From Pseudodesulfovibrio hydrargyri (GTDB lineage: Bacteria; Desulfobacterota; Desulfovibrionia; Desulfovibrionales; Desulfovibrionaceae): DNA of 64,000 nt. The stretch covers positions 982,937 to 1,046,936 of the forward strand of contig NZ_LKAQ01000004.1 of assembly GCF_001874525.1 (NCBI RefSeq), in the 5' to 3' direction. The stretch's first letter is position 1. Each line of letters begins with the position of its first letter. Shown piece by piece: positions 37,589 to 46,723 of the stretch. The notes under the pieces are model-generated. The model made no database searches. It was given only the letters and a program-made list of their open reading frames with translations, and was not told the origin of the DNA. A program made the position numbers and the translations under genes.

Positions 37589-38473
37589 TCATGGCCGTCT
37601 GGCGGTGGCGGCGATGTAGGCGGCGATGGCGGCGAGGATGAGGCCGCCGCCGGCCAGGGTGGCAGCCGGGGGTTGTTCGCGGAAGAGGAGGAAGACCCAG
37701 ATGGGGGCGAGGACCGGGCTGATGAGGGCGTAGGTGGCCATTTCCGCGGCCGGGATGTAGCGCGAGGAGACCGCGTTGAGGACGCGGCCCGCCGGGGCGG
37801 AGAGCAACCCCATGCAGGCCATGACCAGCCAGGTGCGGGCCGGAATGGCCGTGACATCGGTCAGGAAGAACATGATCACGGCCAGGAACAGGCCGCCGAA
37901 GCCCACGACGAGCATCCGGCTCATGGCCCTGAAGTGCCGCCACATGACTCCGTTCAGGGCCAGGCAGATCACGCCCGCCAGGGCCAGCCCGTCGCCGTGC
38001 ACATTGCCCGAGCGCAGGGAGCCGGACACGACCACGGCCATGCCGCAGACCACGCCGCCGATGGCCAGCCAGAGCTTGCCCGAGGTCCGCTCCCGGAGGA
38101 TCAGCCAGGCCGCCGCCGCGGTCAGTACGGGCCTGCCGCTGAGGATCATCATGGTGTTGGCCACGCTGGTGTGCTTGATGCTGAGCACGAACATGGAGGC
38201 GCTGCCCAGCATGATCAGGCCGGAAACGACCGCGGGCCAGCCGCTTTCGCGGACCGTGCCGACCAGGCCGCGCGCGTCGGTCGCCTGGATCAGCGTGCCC
38301 ATGGACAGGGCGGAGAACAGGCCGAACAGGAACGCGGTCTCATACCCGCCCACGCCCGACAGCCGGACGAAGATCGGGTCGAAACTGAGCAGAATCCCGC
38401 CCAGGATCGCGGCCATGGTCCCCTTGGCCCGGGCCTCTTCCGGAATGAATGCCTTCAATTGCGCTATGGTCAT
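37589..38473 (-). CDS. EamA/DMT family transporter
   Basis: 294-aa inner-membrane protein with about ten hydrophobic helices and an internal repeat of two EamA domains (FLFGLFSALSMGTLI half; ALAGVICLALNGVMWRHF half). Drug/metabolite exporter superfamily; substrate unknown. Divergent from a TetR gene with two palindromes between them, so local TetR repression is likely. Confidence 0.88.
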   Translation of the reverse strand: MTIAQLKAFIPEEARAKGTMAAILGGILLSFDPIFVRLSGVGGYETAFLFGLFSALSMGTLIQATDARGLVGTVRESGWPAVVSGLIMLGSASMFVLSIKHTSVANTMMILSGRPVLTAAAAWLILRERTSGKLWLAIGGVVCGMAVVVSGSLRSGNVHGDGLALAGVICLALNGVMWRHFRAMSRMLVVGFGGLFLAVIMFFLTDVTAIPARTWLVMACMGLLSAPAGRVLNAVSSRYIPAAEMATYALISPVLAPIWVFLLFREQPPAATLAGGGLILAAIAAYIAATARRP

Positions 38474-38486
38474 ATGGGCTCCTTTA

Positions 38487-38510
38487 AAATCATACTTATG
38501 AGTATGATTT
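38487..38510. promoter_or_regulatory. Probable TetR operator 1
   Basis: AAATCATACT-TATG-AGTATGATTT: perfect 10-bp inverted repeat, 14 bp before the EamA start. Confidence 0.75.
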
Positions 38511-38541
38511 AAGAGCGCCGGACCGCCTTGTCAAGGATATT

Positions 38542-38557
38542 CATACCGAGTAGTATG
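38542..38557. promoter_or_regulatory. Probable TetR operator 2
   Basis: CATAC-CGAGTA-GTATG, a shorter dyad with the same CATAC/GTATG core as operator 1, 24 bp before the TetR start. Confidence 0.6.
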
Positions 38558-38580
38558 TTTTTAAGCCAAGGAGGCGGGTG

Positions 38581-39168
38581 ATGACGAAGATGGAAGCGAA
38601 GCGGGAGCGGAACAGGTCCGCGATATTGCGGGCCGCCCGGGAGGTCTTCCGGTCCGAGGGATACGTGGGGGCGGGCATGGACGAGATCGCGCGGCGGGCA
38701 GGGATGACCAAGCAGACGGTGTACCGGTATTTCGACTCCAAGGAGGCGCTGTTCCAGGCGTCGCTGGAGGTCGGGCGGGAGGAGGGCGGAAACGGGTTTC
38801 TGGACGCCTTGGCCATTGAGGACACGCGGGAGGCCCTGACCCGCTTTGCCGAGGGGTTTCTCAAGGTCCACATGGTCGAGGAGCATCTGGCTTCCGTCCG
38901 CCTGCTGTTGTCCGAGGGGCCGACCGCGCCGGAGATGACCCGGGCCTATTACGCGGTGGGCCCGAAGCGGACCGAGGCGCGGCTGGCCGGATTCCTGGCC
39001 GAGCGGCTCGGCCTGGACGACCCGGAGTACGGCGTCCGCCTCCTGCTGGGCGGCCTGCTCTCCCTGCGCATGCACGTCCTGGTCGGCCTGATTCCGCCCC
39101 CGACTCCGGCCGAACTCGCGGCCCATGCCCGCCGCATCGTCTCGGTCTTCCTGCAAGGCAAATCATGA
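38581..39168 (+). CDS. TetR/AcrR family transcriptional regulator
   Basis: 195 aa from ATG 38581 (AAGGAGG upstream; a GTG one codon earlier is less well spaced). N-terminal HTH: ILRAAREVFRSEGYVGAGMD, EIARRAGMTKQTVYRYFDSK. The C-terminal ligand domain is helical and contains many Arg/Glu. Divergent from the EamA exporter, which it most likely controls together with itself through the two CATAC-core operators. Confidence 0.9.
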   Translation: MTKMEAKRERNRSAILRAAREVFRSEGYVGAGMDEIARRAGMTKQTVYRYFDSKEALFQASLEVGREEGGNGFLDALAIEDTREALTRFAEGFLKVHMVEEHLASVRLLLSEGPTAPEMTRAYYAVGPKRTEARLAGFLAERLGLDDPEYGVRLLLGGLLSLRMHVLVGLIPPPTPAELAAHARRIVSVFLQGKS

Positions 39169-39180
39169 TCGAATCCCAAA

Positions 39181-39292
39181 ACGCCCCGCCGAAGGCGGCC
39201 CAAAAAGTTTAGGAAGGGAGAGGGGATGGGGGGCCGGGGGAAGGGGAGAGGGAAACCCTTTCCTCAAAGGGTTTCCCTCTCCCTTCCCCGGT
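39181..39292. repeat. Dispersed G-rich hairpin repeat acting as bidirectional terminator
   Basis: GCCGAAGGCGG, CCAAAAAGTTTAGGAAGG, AGAGGGGATGGGGGGCCGGG, then a hairpin with about 25-nt arms around CCTCAAAGG. It fills the gap between convergent tetR and ftsX, the position expected of a two-way terminator. Best-preserved copy in the window. Confidence 0.8.
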
Positions 39293-39295
39293 CTT

Positions 39296-40171
39296 CTACT
39301 TGATGGCCACCCAGCTGGAGAGGATGGAGACCAGGGTGACCGCGCCGGACAGGGCGAGGATCTGGCTTGGGGGCAGGAACTGCAACTGGATGAGGAAGGG
39401 CGGAAAGTTCAGGGCGTCGGCGATGGCCGAGTGGGTGGCGGCGAGCAGTCCGACGCCCAGACCCGCGCCGAGGATGCCCTGGACCAGGCCGCCGATGAGC
39501 AGGGGCCAGCGGATGTAGGCCGGGCTGGCGCCCACCAGGGAGAGGATTTCGACCTCGTCCATGCGCGTGAGCAGGGAGAGCTTGATGGTGTTGTGGACCA
39601 CCAGGGAGACGACCAGGGCCAGGAAGCCGAGGACGGGCCAGACGACCATGTGGGTCAGGGTCCGCCAGCCCTGGGCCAGATCGGCCTGGAACGGGGTGTA
39701 GTTGACCTTGTCCACGCCGGGCATGGACTTGAGCCGGGTGAGCAGGTCGGCGGCCCAGCCCTCGCTCTGCGCCTCGGGCGGCACGGCGAAGGCGGCCAGG
39801 CCGGAATAGGGCAGGGGGTTGTTCTCGGCCAGCCAGGCGAAGTCGCCGGTTTCGCCCAGGGCCGTGGCCAACTCGGTCAGGGCGGTCCTGGGAGTGAAGG
39901 TCTTGAAGGAGTCCAGGTGGTCCATGGCGCGGACGGACTGCCAGTCCTTTTCCACCTGGGCGTCGCCGGCCCCGGCCTTCCAGTATATCTGGAATTCGAC
40001 CTTGCCCCGGGACTTGAGCAGCTCCTGGTTGACGTTGTGCATGCCGAGCAGGATCAGGCCGGTGAGCAGGGTGACCATGCCCACGGCCAGGAGGGTGAGC
40101 AGCTGGGCGAACGGATGCAGGCGCAGGTCGGCCACGCCGCGCAGGGTCAGGCGGATGAACGGTCCGATCAC
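39296..40171 (-). CDS. ftsX: Cell division protein FtsX
   Basis: 291-aa permease-like partner of FtsE that activates septal peptidoglycan hydrolases. One N-terminal helix (LLTLLAVGMVTLLTGLILLG), a periplasmic loop of about 130 residues, then three helices near 170-290. Overlaps the ftsE stop by 4 bp. Confidence 0.92.
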   Translation of the reverse strand: MIGPFIRLTLRGVADLRLHPFAQLLTLLAVGMVTLLTGLILLGMHNVNQELLKSRGKVEFQIYWKAGAGDAQVEKDWQSVRAMDHLDSFKTFTPRTALTELATALGETGDFAWLAENNPLPYSGLAAFAVPPEAQSEGWAADLLTRLKSMPGVDKVNYTPFQADLAQGWRTLTHMVVWPVLGFLALVVSLVVHNTIKLSLLTRMDEVEILSLVGASPAYIRWPLLIGGLVQGILGAGLGVGLLAATHSAIADALNFPPFLIQLQFLPPSQILALSGAVTLVSILSSWVAIK

Positions 40172-40908
40172 AGCCCCACCTCGCCGAATTCAGTCTCGTC
40201 GTCCAGGGGGCCGTCTTCGGCCTCTTCGTCAAGCTCACCGGATGAGCCGCCGTTTTCCGCGATGCGCCCGTCCTGCAGGTGCAGGATGCGCGCGCCCGGC
40301 ACGCATTCCAGGACCTCGGTGGAGTGGGTGGCCATGATGACCGAGGTGCCGTAGGTGTGGAACTGCTTGAATATCTCCATGAGGTGCAGGGTCAGGTCCA
40401 CGTCCAGGTTGCCGGTGGGCTCGTCGGCCAGGATGAGTTCGGGATTGGCGACCATGGACCGGCAGATGGCCACGCGCTGCTGCTCGCCGCCGGACAGCCG
40501 CTCGCACAGGGAGTAGCTCTTGGTCTCCAGGCCGAGCGCCCGGATGATCGCCCGCACGCGGCGCTCCAGGTGGGTTCGCGGCATGCCCCGCACCTCCAGC
40601 GCCATGGCCACGTTGTCGAAGACCGTGCGCTCGGGCAGGATCTTGAAGTCCTGGAAGACCACGCCGACCTTGCGGCGCAGCCGGGGGATGTCGCGCTTTT
40701 TCAGGTTGTTGAGCTGGAATCCGGCGACCGAGGCACGGCCCCGGTCGACGGGCAGGGCGCCGTAGAGCAGGCGCAGGAGCGTGGTCTTGCCCGCGCCCGA
40801 GTGGCCCGTGAGAAAAAGGAACTCTCCCTTTCCCAGGGTGAAGGAAATGTCCTTGAGGGCCCAGTAGGACCCGAAGTTGTAGGACAGTCGTTCCACGTTG
40901 ACCATCAT
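40168..40908 (-). CDS. ftsE: Cell division ATP-binding protein FtsE
   Basis: 246-aa ABC ATPase. Walker [10 protein letters not shown], signature LSGGEQQR, Walker [13 protein letters not shown] and the switch His in [10 protein letters not shown]. Forms the FtsEX complex with the overlapping downstream gene. The acidic C-terminal tail ([20 protein letters not shown]) extends beyond the usual ~222 aa. Confidence 0.95.
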   Translation of the reverse strand: MMVNVERLSYNFGSYWALKDISFTLGKGEFLFLTGHSGAGKTTLLRLLYGALPVDRGRASVAGFQLNNLKKRDIPRLRRKVGVVFQDFKILPERTVFDNVAMALEVRGMPRTHLERRVRAIIRALGLETKSYSLCERLSGGEQQRVAICRSMVANPELILADEPTGNLDVDLTLHLMEIFKQFHTYGTSVIMATHSTEVLECVPGARILHLQDGRIAENGGSSGELDEEAEDGPLDDETEFGEVGL

Positions 40909-40960
40909 GACGGGTTATGTACCTGTCTCCATGCCGTTTGTACAGGAGCGGAAATGAAAG

Positions 40961-40990
40961 GCCGCCCCGTTCCGGCGGGAACGGGGCGGC
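40961..40990 (-). terminator. Terminator downstream of rubrerythrin
   Basis: Perfect 13-bp stem (GCCGCCCCGTTCC and complement) with a 4-nt loop and T-rich tail on the minus strand, 26 bp after the rubrerythrin stop. Confidence 0.85.
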
Positions 40991-41015
40991 GCAATGGGAT
41001 CGAGTCGGCGAAAGG

Positions 41016-41516
41016 CTAGGCTTCGACTTTCTTGTAGGCCTTGGGAGCGGCCCCGCAGATGGGACACTTGTCGTGAGGCTCGCCGTCCATGGTGTGGCCG
41101 CAGACGGAGCAGATGTAGAATTCGGCGTCGGCAAAGACGTCTTCGTCACCCTCGAGGGCGGCGGTGTACAGTTCGGCGTGGACCTTCTCGGCCTCGTTGG
41201 CGAATCCGAAATAGCGCAGGATGGCGTTCTCACCCTCGGCCTCGGCGTCCTTCATCATGTCCGGGTACATGGACTTGAATTCGTAGGTCTCGCCCTCGAT
41301 GGCGTCCTTGAGGTTCTCCTCGGTGGTGCCGATGCCCTTCATCAGGCGCAGGTGGGCGTGGGCGTGGATGGTCTCGGCGGCCGCGGCGGCGCGGAACACC
41401 TTGGCGACGCCGGGTTTGCCCTCGGCGTCGGCCTTTTCGGCGTAGGCGAGGTACTTGCGGTTGGCCTGGGACTCACCGGCGAAAGCGGCTTTCAGATTCT
41501 CCATGGTCTTGGTCAT
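41016..41516 (-). CDS. Rubrerythrin
   Basis: 166 aa from ATG 41516 (AGGAGAAG upstream). Non-heme iron peroxidase that reduces H2O2 in anaerobes. An N-terminal four-helix diiron domain carries the Glu/His ligands (GESQANRKYL; AAAAETIHAHAHL; EGETYEFKSMYPDMM), and a C-terminal rubredoxin-like Fe(SCys)4 site is formed by CSVCG and CPICG. Single gene with its own terminator; oxygen-stress defence typical of sulfate reducers. Confidence 0.95.
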   Translation of the reverse strand: MTKTMENLKAAFAGESQANRKYLAYAEKADAEGKPGVAKVFRAAAAAETIHAHAHLRLMKGIGTTEENLKDAIEGETYEFKSMYPDMMKDAEAEGENAILRYFGFANEAEKVHAELYTAALEGDEDVFADAEFYICSVCGHTMDGEPHDKCPICGAAPKAYKKVEA

Positions 41517-41688
41517 TGGTCTTCTCCTGTATGTTGGTATTTCTCGGCTCGCGGGCCGATTGTGTGCCGTGAACAAACTAGTAATGATTCCTATTTAAAA
41601 ATGCAAGCAAAAAATGAAATGAATGCACAGGGCGGTGAAAACTGCCTGGTCCAGTTCAATATGTAATAGGGCAAAAAGGGTGTGATGG

Positions 41689-42459
41689 CTACCCGGAAGC
41701 GCCGAGCACCAGGGGGGAGACCCTGTCGCAGGCCGTGTCGTCGGGCACGAAGGCGGTCTCGCCCACGGCCACCACCGGGCGCATGCCGATCAGGGAATTG
41801 AGCAGGTAGGCGTGCCTGAACGAGGGCAGCTCGTCCAAAGGTACCCGCACGGGCAGGATGTCCAGGACGGTCGAGGCCAGGTCCAGGGCGATGGACGGCA
41901 GCCGGTAGGGCGAGTCCACGCACACGAACTGGCCGTGCTTTTCGAAGACCAGGGCTCCGGTGGTTCCCTCCAGGATGTTGTCGTCCAGGTCGAACAGGGC
42001 CGCGTCGTCGAATCCCCGGGCCGAGGCCTGGCGCCGGGCCAGGTAGGAGAACATGCCGTTGGTGGTCTTGTGTCCGCTTAAGGCCGAGACGTGCCGGTCC
42101 TCGCACAGGCACAGCCGGAACGCCTTGTACGGTTTGGGCTCGACCGGCTCGGCCAGGACCACGGGCGAGGCGACCCCGTCCTCCACCGGATACACGATGT
42201 CCACCCGGGCCGGACGTCCCTCCAGGCCGTTGCGGTTCAGGACCTGGGCCGCAACCTGGGAGAAATCCACCGTGGTGTAGGCCAGTCCGTAGGCGCGCAG
42301 CCCGTGCAGCAGGCGGTCCAGGTGGCGGCCCAGATGGCACAGCTCGCGGCCGTTGTAGTAGATGGTCTCGAACAGCCCGGCCCCGTAGCGGAACGAGCCT
42401 CCGGCCGGGTCCAGCCGGACGCCTTCCAGGCTGTAGCCGCCGTCCTTGTAATGGATCAC
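41689..42459 (-). CDS. Aminotransferase class IV (PabC/ilvE-like)
   Basis: 256 aa from GTG 42459, which follows GGGGGGA. PLP-dependent fold type IV enzyme. The start motif YSLEGVRLDPAGGSFRYGAG and LFETIYY is typical of 4-amino-4-deoxychorismate lyases and D-amino-acid/branched-chain transaminases; the PLP Lys is in SGHKTTNGMF and the cofactor phosphate loop is DDNILEGTTGALVF, where the usual Ser-Asn is replaced. No folate genes are adjacent, so function stays open between PabC-like lyase and transaminase. A longer start near 42648 lacks support. Confidence 0.8.
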   Translation of the reverse strand: MIHYKDGGYSLEGVRLDPAGGSFRYGAGLFETIYYNGRELCHLGRHLDRLLHGLRAYGLAYTTVDFSQVAAQVLNRNGLEGRPARVDIVYPVEDGVASPVVLAEPVEPKPYKAFRLCLCEDRHVSALSGHKTTNGMFSYLARRQASARGFDDAALFDLDDNILEGTTGALVFEKHGQFVCVDSPYRLPSIALDLASTVLDILPVRVPLDELPSFRHAYLLNSLIGMRPVVAVGETAFVPDDTACDRVSPLVLGASG

Positions 42460-42665
42460 GATTCCCCCCGAATCCGAACAGTTTCGCAGACCACGAATAC
42501 ACATCCGTCCCCGCGAAGTCCAATGCCCCATGCCGCGCCCGGTTCCTTTTGCCAGTCCGTCCCGGTTGATGTAGAAGGCCGTATGCGTCGCTGTTCGCCT
42601 CCGATACGGGGGAGCGGCGATTTGACATATGATCCGTATTTCATCCAATTGAGGAGAGTTTTCCC

Positions 42666-43442
42666 ATGTCCAAAACGTATTGCGCTTTGCTGGTGTGTTG
42701 CATGCTTTTTCTGACCGTTTCCGAGTCCCGGGCCCGCGGCTTCGACGAGATCGTGGCCAGCGGTACGCTCAAGGTGGGCACCACCGGTGACTACAAGCCG
42801 TTTTCCTTTGACAACAACGGCACGTACGAGGGCTTCGACATCGCCGTGGCCCGGAGCTTCGCCGACCGGCTGGGACTGAAGCTCGAACTGGTCAAGACCA
42901 CCTGGAAGACGCTGATGGCCGACCTCAAAGCCGACAGGTACGACATCGGCATGAGCGGCATCACCCGGACCATCGCCCGCCAGAAGGAAGCCCGATTCTC
43001 CCAGGGGTACGTCATGTTCGGCAAGACCATCCTGGTCAACAAGGACAACGCGGCCCGGTTCGGCTCCTTGGCCGACGTGGACCAGAAGGGCGTGAAGATC
43101 GGCGTGAACCCGGGCGGGACCAACGAGAAGTTCGTCAAGGCCAACATCAAGAACGCGGAAGTGGTCGTGTTCGAGTCCAACCTGGCCATTCCCCCGGCCG
43201 TGGCCGACAAGAAGGTGGACGTGATGATCACCGACAGCGTGGAGGCCCTGTACTACGCGGCCACCGATGCCAAGCTGGCCGCCCCGCTGGCCGATGAGCC
43301 GTTCACCCGCGCCGAGCTGGGCTACCTCATGCCCGCCTCGGCCGAGCGGCTGCAGGACACGGTCGACTTCATGATGGACCAGATGATCCTCAAGGGCGAG
43401 ATGGCCGAGCTCAAGACCCAATACCTGCACATGGCCGAATAA
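42666..43442 (+). CDS. Periplasmic substrate-binding-like protein, cyclohexadienyl dehydratase (PheC) type
   Basis: 258 aa with a Sec signal peptide ending near SESRA (residue ~24). SBP family 3 fold: GTLKVGTTGDYKPFSF, GFDIAVARSFADRLGL, MADLKADRYDIGMSGI. The NPGGTNEKFVKANI segment is the hallmark of the PheC subgroup, periplasmic enzymes that convert prephenate/arogenate to phenylpyruvate/phenylalanine. No ABC permease or ATPase genes are adjacent, which fits an enzyme rather than a transporter. Catalysis is inferred from family resemblance. Confidence 0.8.
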   Translation: MSKTYCALLVCCMLFLTVSESRARGFDEIVASGTLKVGTTGDYKPFSFDNNGTYEGFDIAVARSFADRLGLKLELVKTTWKTLMADLKADRYDIGMSGITRTIARQKEARFSQGYVMFGKTILVNKDNAARFGSLADVDQKGVKIGVNPGGTNEKFVKANIKNAEVVVFESNLAIPPAVADKKVDVMITDSVEALYYAATDAKLAAPLADEPFTRAELGYLMPASAERLQDTVDFMMDQMILKGEMAELKTQYLHMAE

Positions 43443-43460
43443 CTTCGAACAAGACGAATG

Positions 43461-43492
43461 AAAAAGGCCCCTGCGAGAGCGGGGGCCTTTTT
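43461..43492. terminator. Bidirectional terminator
   Basis: AAAAAGGCCCC... GGGGCCTTTTT hairpin between the rightward periplasmic-protein gene and the leftward HTH gene. Confidence 0.9.
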
Positions 43493-43512
43493 CGTTCCAG
43501 GGCGGGCGATCT

Positions 43513-44550
43513 CTATGCCTTGTCCTTCACCTGGCGGAAGAATTCCTGGAGAAACTGGGGCGAGGTGGGCGAGCCGTTGATGTCGAGCCGCTCGAGCAGG
43601 ACCACGAGGTTGCCGCGCGGAGTGGTGGTGGAGACGAAGTGCAGGGCGTGGGTGTCGCCGTCGGGCCCGGCCATGATGAAGACCCAGGCGTCGCCCTCCC
43701 GGGCCCAGCGGGCGGCGATCTCGTCGGCCCCGTCGATCAGGATGGACACGAATCCGGCCAGGGGCAGCCTGCCGGGCACGCCGAGAAACTCGCCCTGGTC
43801 GTTGCGGATGACGATGGGCGTGTTCAGGAAGTCGTCAGAGGGCCGCTCCGGTGCCGGTGCCGCGTCCCGCTCCAGGGAGTAGGAGGCCACCTCGCCTTCC
43901 GGGCCGCGCACGTTGACGATGCGGCGCGCCCGCACGCGCGGTTCGGGTCTGGGCTCGGGGGTTGTCCGGGGTTCCGGCCGGGGGTCGGTTTCGTGTTCGG
44001 GCTCGGGCCGGGGTCCCGGTTCGGGCGCGGGCTCTTTTTCGGCGGCTGCGGCGGGGCGGTCCAGTAACCGGGCGAACAGGGCCTTGTTTCCGGCCTCGAC
44101 TTCAAGCAGTTTTTCCAGGGCGGATTCGATCTTGCGCAGCCGCTGCTCGGCCTTGGCCTGGGCCGTGGCCAGACCGGCCATGCCCTGCATCATCTGCCCG
44201 GCGGTGGTGAAGAATTTTTCGAGGTACTCCGCCGAGACCCCGGCCGGTGCGGCCACGGGCTGATCGGGCGCACCGGCGGGCGGAGCCGAGGGCGCGCGGC
44301 GCTGCCGGGCGGACGGCTCTTCCTTGAAGTGTTCCTTTAAGACCTTGTGGGTCTCGTTCACGGACAGTCCCTGGGCGAAGCAGTCCCGGATCTTGAGACA
44401 GACTTCGCCCGCCTCGGGCCTGAAGCGGATGGGCTTGCCCCGGGTCAGCACCGGGATGAAGCCCGGGAACTTGCGGCGGTAGCTCTTGATGGTCGTTTCG
44501 GAGACGCCGCACAGGCCGGCCAAATCCTTATGTGTATAGGTATCTGCCAT
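43513..44550 (-). CDS. MerR-like HTH protein with Pro/Glu/Arg-rich linker
   Basis: 345 aa. HTH at residues 5-50 (YTHKDLAGLCGVSETTIKSY, RKFPGFIPVLTRGKPIRF) with the MerR-type wing; residues 60-80 (GLSVNETHKVLKEHF) extend it. A helical segment (about 105-165) is followed by a 40-residue linker of PEP/PRPEP units (EPRTTPEPRPEPR), then a C-terminal globular domain of about 120 residues that I do not recognise. Terminator downstream. Function unknown; the HTH suggests a regulator. Confidence 0.78.
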   Translation of the reverse strand: MADTYTHKDLAGLCGVSETTIKSYRRKFPGFIPVLTRGKPIRFRPEAGEVCLKIRDCFAQGLSVNETHKVLKEHFKEEPSARQRRAPSAPPAGAPDQPVAAPAGVSAEYLEKFFTTAGQMMQGMAGLATAQAKAEQRLRKIESALEKLLEVEAGNKALFARLLDRPAAAAEKEPAPEPGPRPEPEHETDPRPEPRTTPEPRPEPRVRARRIVNVRGPEGEVASYSLERDAAPAPERPSDDFLNTPIVIRNDQGEFLGVPGRLPLAGFVSILIDGADEIAARWAREGDAWVFIMAGPDGDTHALHFVSTTTPRGNLVVLLERLDINGSPTSPQFLQEFFRQVKDKA

Positions 44551-44902
44551 GATAGCTGTTCATCCTCGGGGTTTTTGAAGGGGTGTTCCGGGTGGCCAGG
44601 GCGAGCCGCTGCGGCCTGTTGCGGAACCGGTTGTCCCAGATGCAGGAAACCGCACGGGGGCGTGCGTTTCGGGTAAGGGGGAGCGTGTTCGAAGAGCCAA
44701 TCCCGACAACCACTTTCCGGGGTACGGAGCCAAACGCGAGTCGAATCACCTGTCCTCCCTGTGTGATAATCGTCACCAATCGTCACCCCTGTAAAACAAG
44801 GAAAATCAAGGAACGGAACTTACCGGTCTCTTATCTAGAAAAGCTCTAGACGTCAAGAAGGGAAGGCGATTTTCAGGGCTGTTCGCGGGGCGCGTACCAG
44901 GA
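44551..44902. other. Gene-free region with tandem and inverted motifs
   Basis: Between two leftward genes. Contains a direct repeat of AATCGTCACC (about 44767-44787) and TCTAGA-AAAGC-TCTAGA (about 44834-44850). These may be operators for the HTH gene at 43513. No ORF is supported. Confidence 0.45.
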
Positions 44903-45469
44903 CTACTTGGTTCCGAAGGCGATGTTGGCCACGTCGCTCTTGGGCACCTGGGTCAGGACCTTGTTGTAGCGGTCGTCCAGGACGTAGAAGGCGTACTTGC
45001 CCGGCTCGCCGTCCCCCAGGTAGAGGTTGGCGTCCTCGAAGGCCCACTCCTTGCCCTGGCGGTTGGTGATGGTAAAGGTGTGCGGATCCTTGAAGACGAT
45101 GGACGGCCAGTTCATCAGGTCGCGGAAGCGGGTCAGGCTGACGACCGTGGAGGAGCGGCCGTTGAGCTTTCCGTAGACGTAGATCCAGTAGTCGTCGCCC
45201 TGCTTCTGCAAGGCCTCGATCTTGAGGGTGGTGCCGTCCCTCAGCTGGACCTGGCCCACCGGGCCGTCCGGGATATCTTCCTGGATGGTGTGCGTGGATG
45301 CGGGGCGTTTTGCGGCCTCGTCCTCGGCGTCGGTGGCGGCGGGCGCCTCAGCGGTCGCGGCGGCCTCGTCCGCGACGGGCTGTTGCGCGGCCTCGTCCTT
45401 AGCGGAGCAGGCGGCCAGGGACGCGGCCAGCGCCAGGGCGAGCGTCAGGGAAAGCAGTAGGGTACGCAT
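44903..45469 (-). CDS. Lipoprotein of unknown function
   Basis: 188 aa from ATG 45469 (GGAGGACAC upstream). Signal MRTLLLSLTLALALAASLAA ends in lipobox LAAC. An Ala/Glu-rich linker of about 40 residues leads to a domain with LRDGTTLKIEALQKQGDDYW and VVSLTRFRDLMNW, suggesting a beta-rich domain. Divergent from a histidine kinase, 159 bp away. Family not recognised. Confidence 0.8.
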   Translation of the reverse strand: MRTLLLSLTLALALAASLAACSAKDEAAQQPVADEAAATAEAPAATDAEDEAAKRPASTHTIQEDIPDGPVGQVQLRDGTTLKIEALQKQGDDYWIYVYGKLNGRSSTVVSLTRFRDLMNWPSIVFKDPHTFTITNRQGKEWAFEDANLYLGDGEPGKYAFYVLDDRYNKVLTQVPKSDVANIAFGTK

Positions 45470-45628
45470 GTGTCCTCCATGGGTGTCTTTGCGGCTTGGT
45501 TCTATCAGGGAACGGACCGGGAATCCAGGGTTGTATGCGCACCGGTCCGGCCCGGCCGGGAGCGAATGGCGGGTTTCGGGATTATTCCCATCTGTCGCTT
45601 TGTCTCGCCTTGTGCTATACAGGATGGC

Positions 45629-46609
45629 ATGTTCGAGAAAAGGCATCTTCGGGAACTGGGCGTCTATGTGGCGGTGCTCGTGCTGGGCACCTGGCTGCTC
45701 ATTCGCCTGGACGCCTACGAGGCGTTTCACGAGTGGAGCCGGACGCAGGAGAGCTGGGAGCTGGACGAACTGGCCCTGGCCCTGCCCGCCGTCCTGGTCT
45801 GCCTGGTGCTCTTTTCCCTCAATCGGGTCCGGGAGCTGCGCGCCCGCGCCCGGCTGCTGGAGGAGTCCCGCCGCGAACTGGCCGAGGCCCACGAGGACCT
45901 GCACACCCTGAACCGCTCCAGGGAGGCCTTTCTGACCACCGCCTGCCACGAACTGAAGAGCCCGCTTATCGGCATCGTCAACGCCTTCGAACTGCTGCAG
46001 CTGACCGATGACGAGACCGACCGGAGGGAGTTGGTCGAACTGGCCGGGCTGGCGGCCCGGAAACTGGGACTGCTGGTGGACAGCGTGCTCCAGTTTTCCC
46101 GACAGGAATCCCTGGCCCCGGCCCTGACCGTGTTCTCTCCGGCCGAACTGCTCGCCTCGGTCCGGGACGTGTCCCAGCTCCAGGCGCGCAGTCGGGGGCT
46201 CGTCCTTCGGGCTGAACTGGACGAGGGCACGCCGCCCCGGGTGCGCGGCAGCGAGAGCGTCCTGCGGCTGGTGGGCCTGAACCTGGTGGGCAACGCCGTG
46301 CGCTACACGGACGCGGGCGGGGTCGAGGTGAAGCTGGGCTGGGAGGACGGCCCGGACCGGCGGCTGGTCCTGACCGTGACGGATACGGGCAGGGGCATCC
46401 GCGCCGAGGACCTCAAGCACATTTTCGAACCGTATGTCAGGGCCCAGGGCGGCAACGACGGCCTGGGACTCGGCCTGTCCATCGTCAAGCGCTCGGTTGA
46501 GCGCTGCGACGGGACCATCTCGGTGGACAGCGAACCGGGCAGGGGCTCGCGGTTCACGGTCAGTGTTCCGGCCGAGGCGGTGCCCGAGGACGGGGACCCC
46601 GAAACGTGA
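45629..46609 (+). CDS. Orphan membrane sensor histidine kinase
   Basis: 326 aa from ATG 45629 (AGGATGG upstream). Two N-terminal helices (LGVYVAVLVLGTWLLIRL and ALALPAVLVCLVLFSL) with a short ~30-residue loop, so sensing is probably within or near the membrane. HisKA box around TACHELKSPLIG, N box NLVGNAVRYT, G1 VTDTGRGI, G2 DGLGLGLSIVK. No response regulator gene is adjacent. A longer open frame upstream to 45470 lacks a ribosome site. Confidence 0.88.
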   Translation: MFEKRHLRELGVYVAVLVLGTWLLIRLDAYEAFHEWSRTQESWELDELALALPAVLVCLVLFSLNRVRELRARARLLEESRRELAEAHEDLHTLNRSREAFLTTACHELKSPLIGIVNAFELLQLTDDETDRRELVELAGLAARKLGLLVDSVLQFSRQESLAPALTVFSPAELLASVRDVSQLQARSRGLVLRAELDEGTPPRVRGSESVLRLVGLNLVGNAVRYTDAGGVEVKLGWEDGPDRRLVLTVTDTGRGIRAEDLKHIFEPYVRAQGGNDGLGLGLSIVKRSVERCDGTISVDSEPGRGSRFTVSVPAEAVPEDGDPET

Positions 46610-46670
46610 TCCCGCTTCCCGCGCCCGTCATGCCGGATTTTTTTTGGCTTGGGCGGCAATATCCAATGAA

Positions 46671-46704
46671 GACGGCCCCCCGCGCAAATGCGCAGGGGGC
46701 CGTC
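46671..46704. terminator. Hairpin between kinase and chemoreceptor genes
   Basis: GACGGCCCCC / GGGGGCCGTC with an inner GCGC dyad, between convergent genes. Confidence 0.7.
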
Positions 46705-46723
46705 CGTGGTTTCGGTGTTCGGG

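Noticed and set aside
41591..42628. 345-aa minus-strand frame overlapping the aminotransferase
   Set aside because: Different frame without motifs; the frame ending at 41689 carries the aminotransferase class IV signatures.
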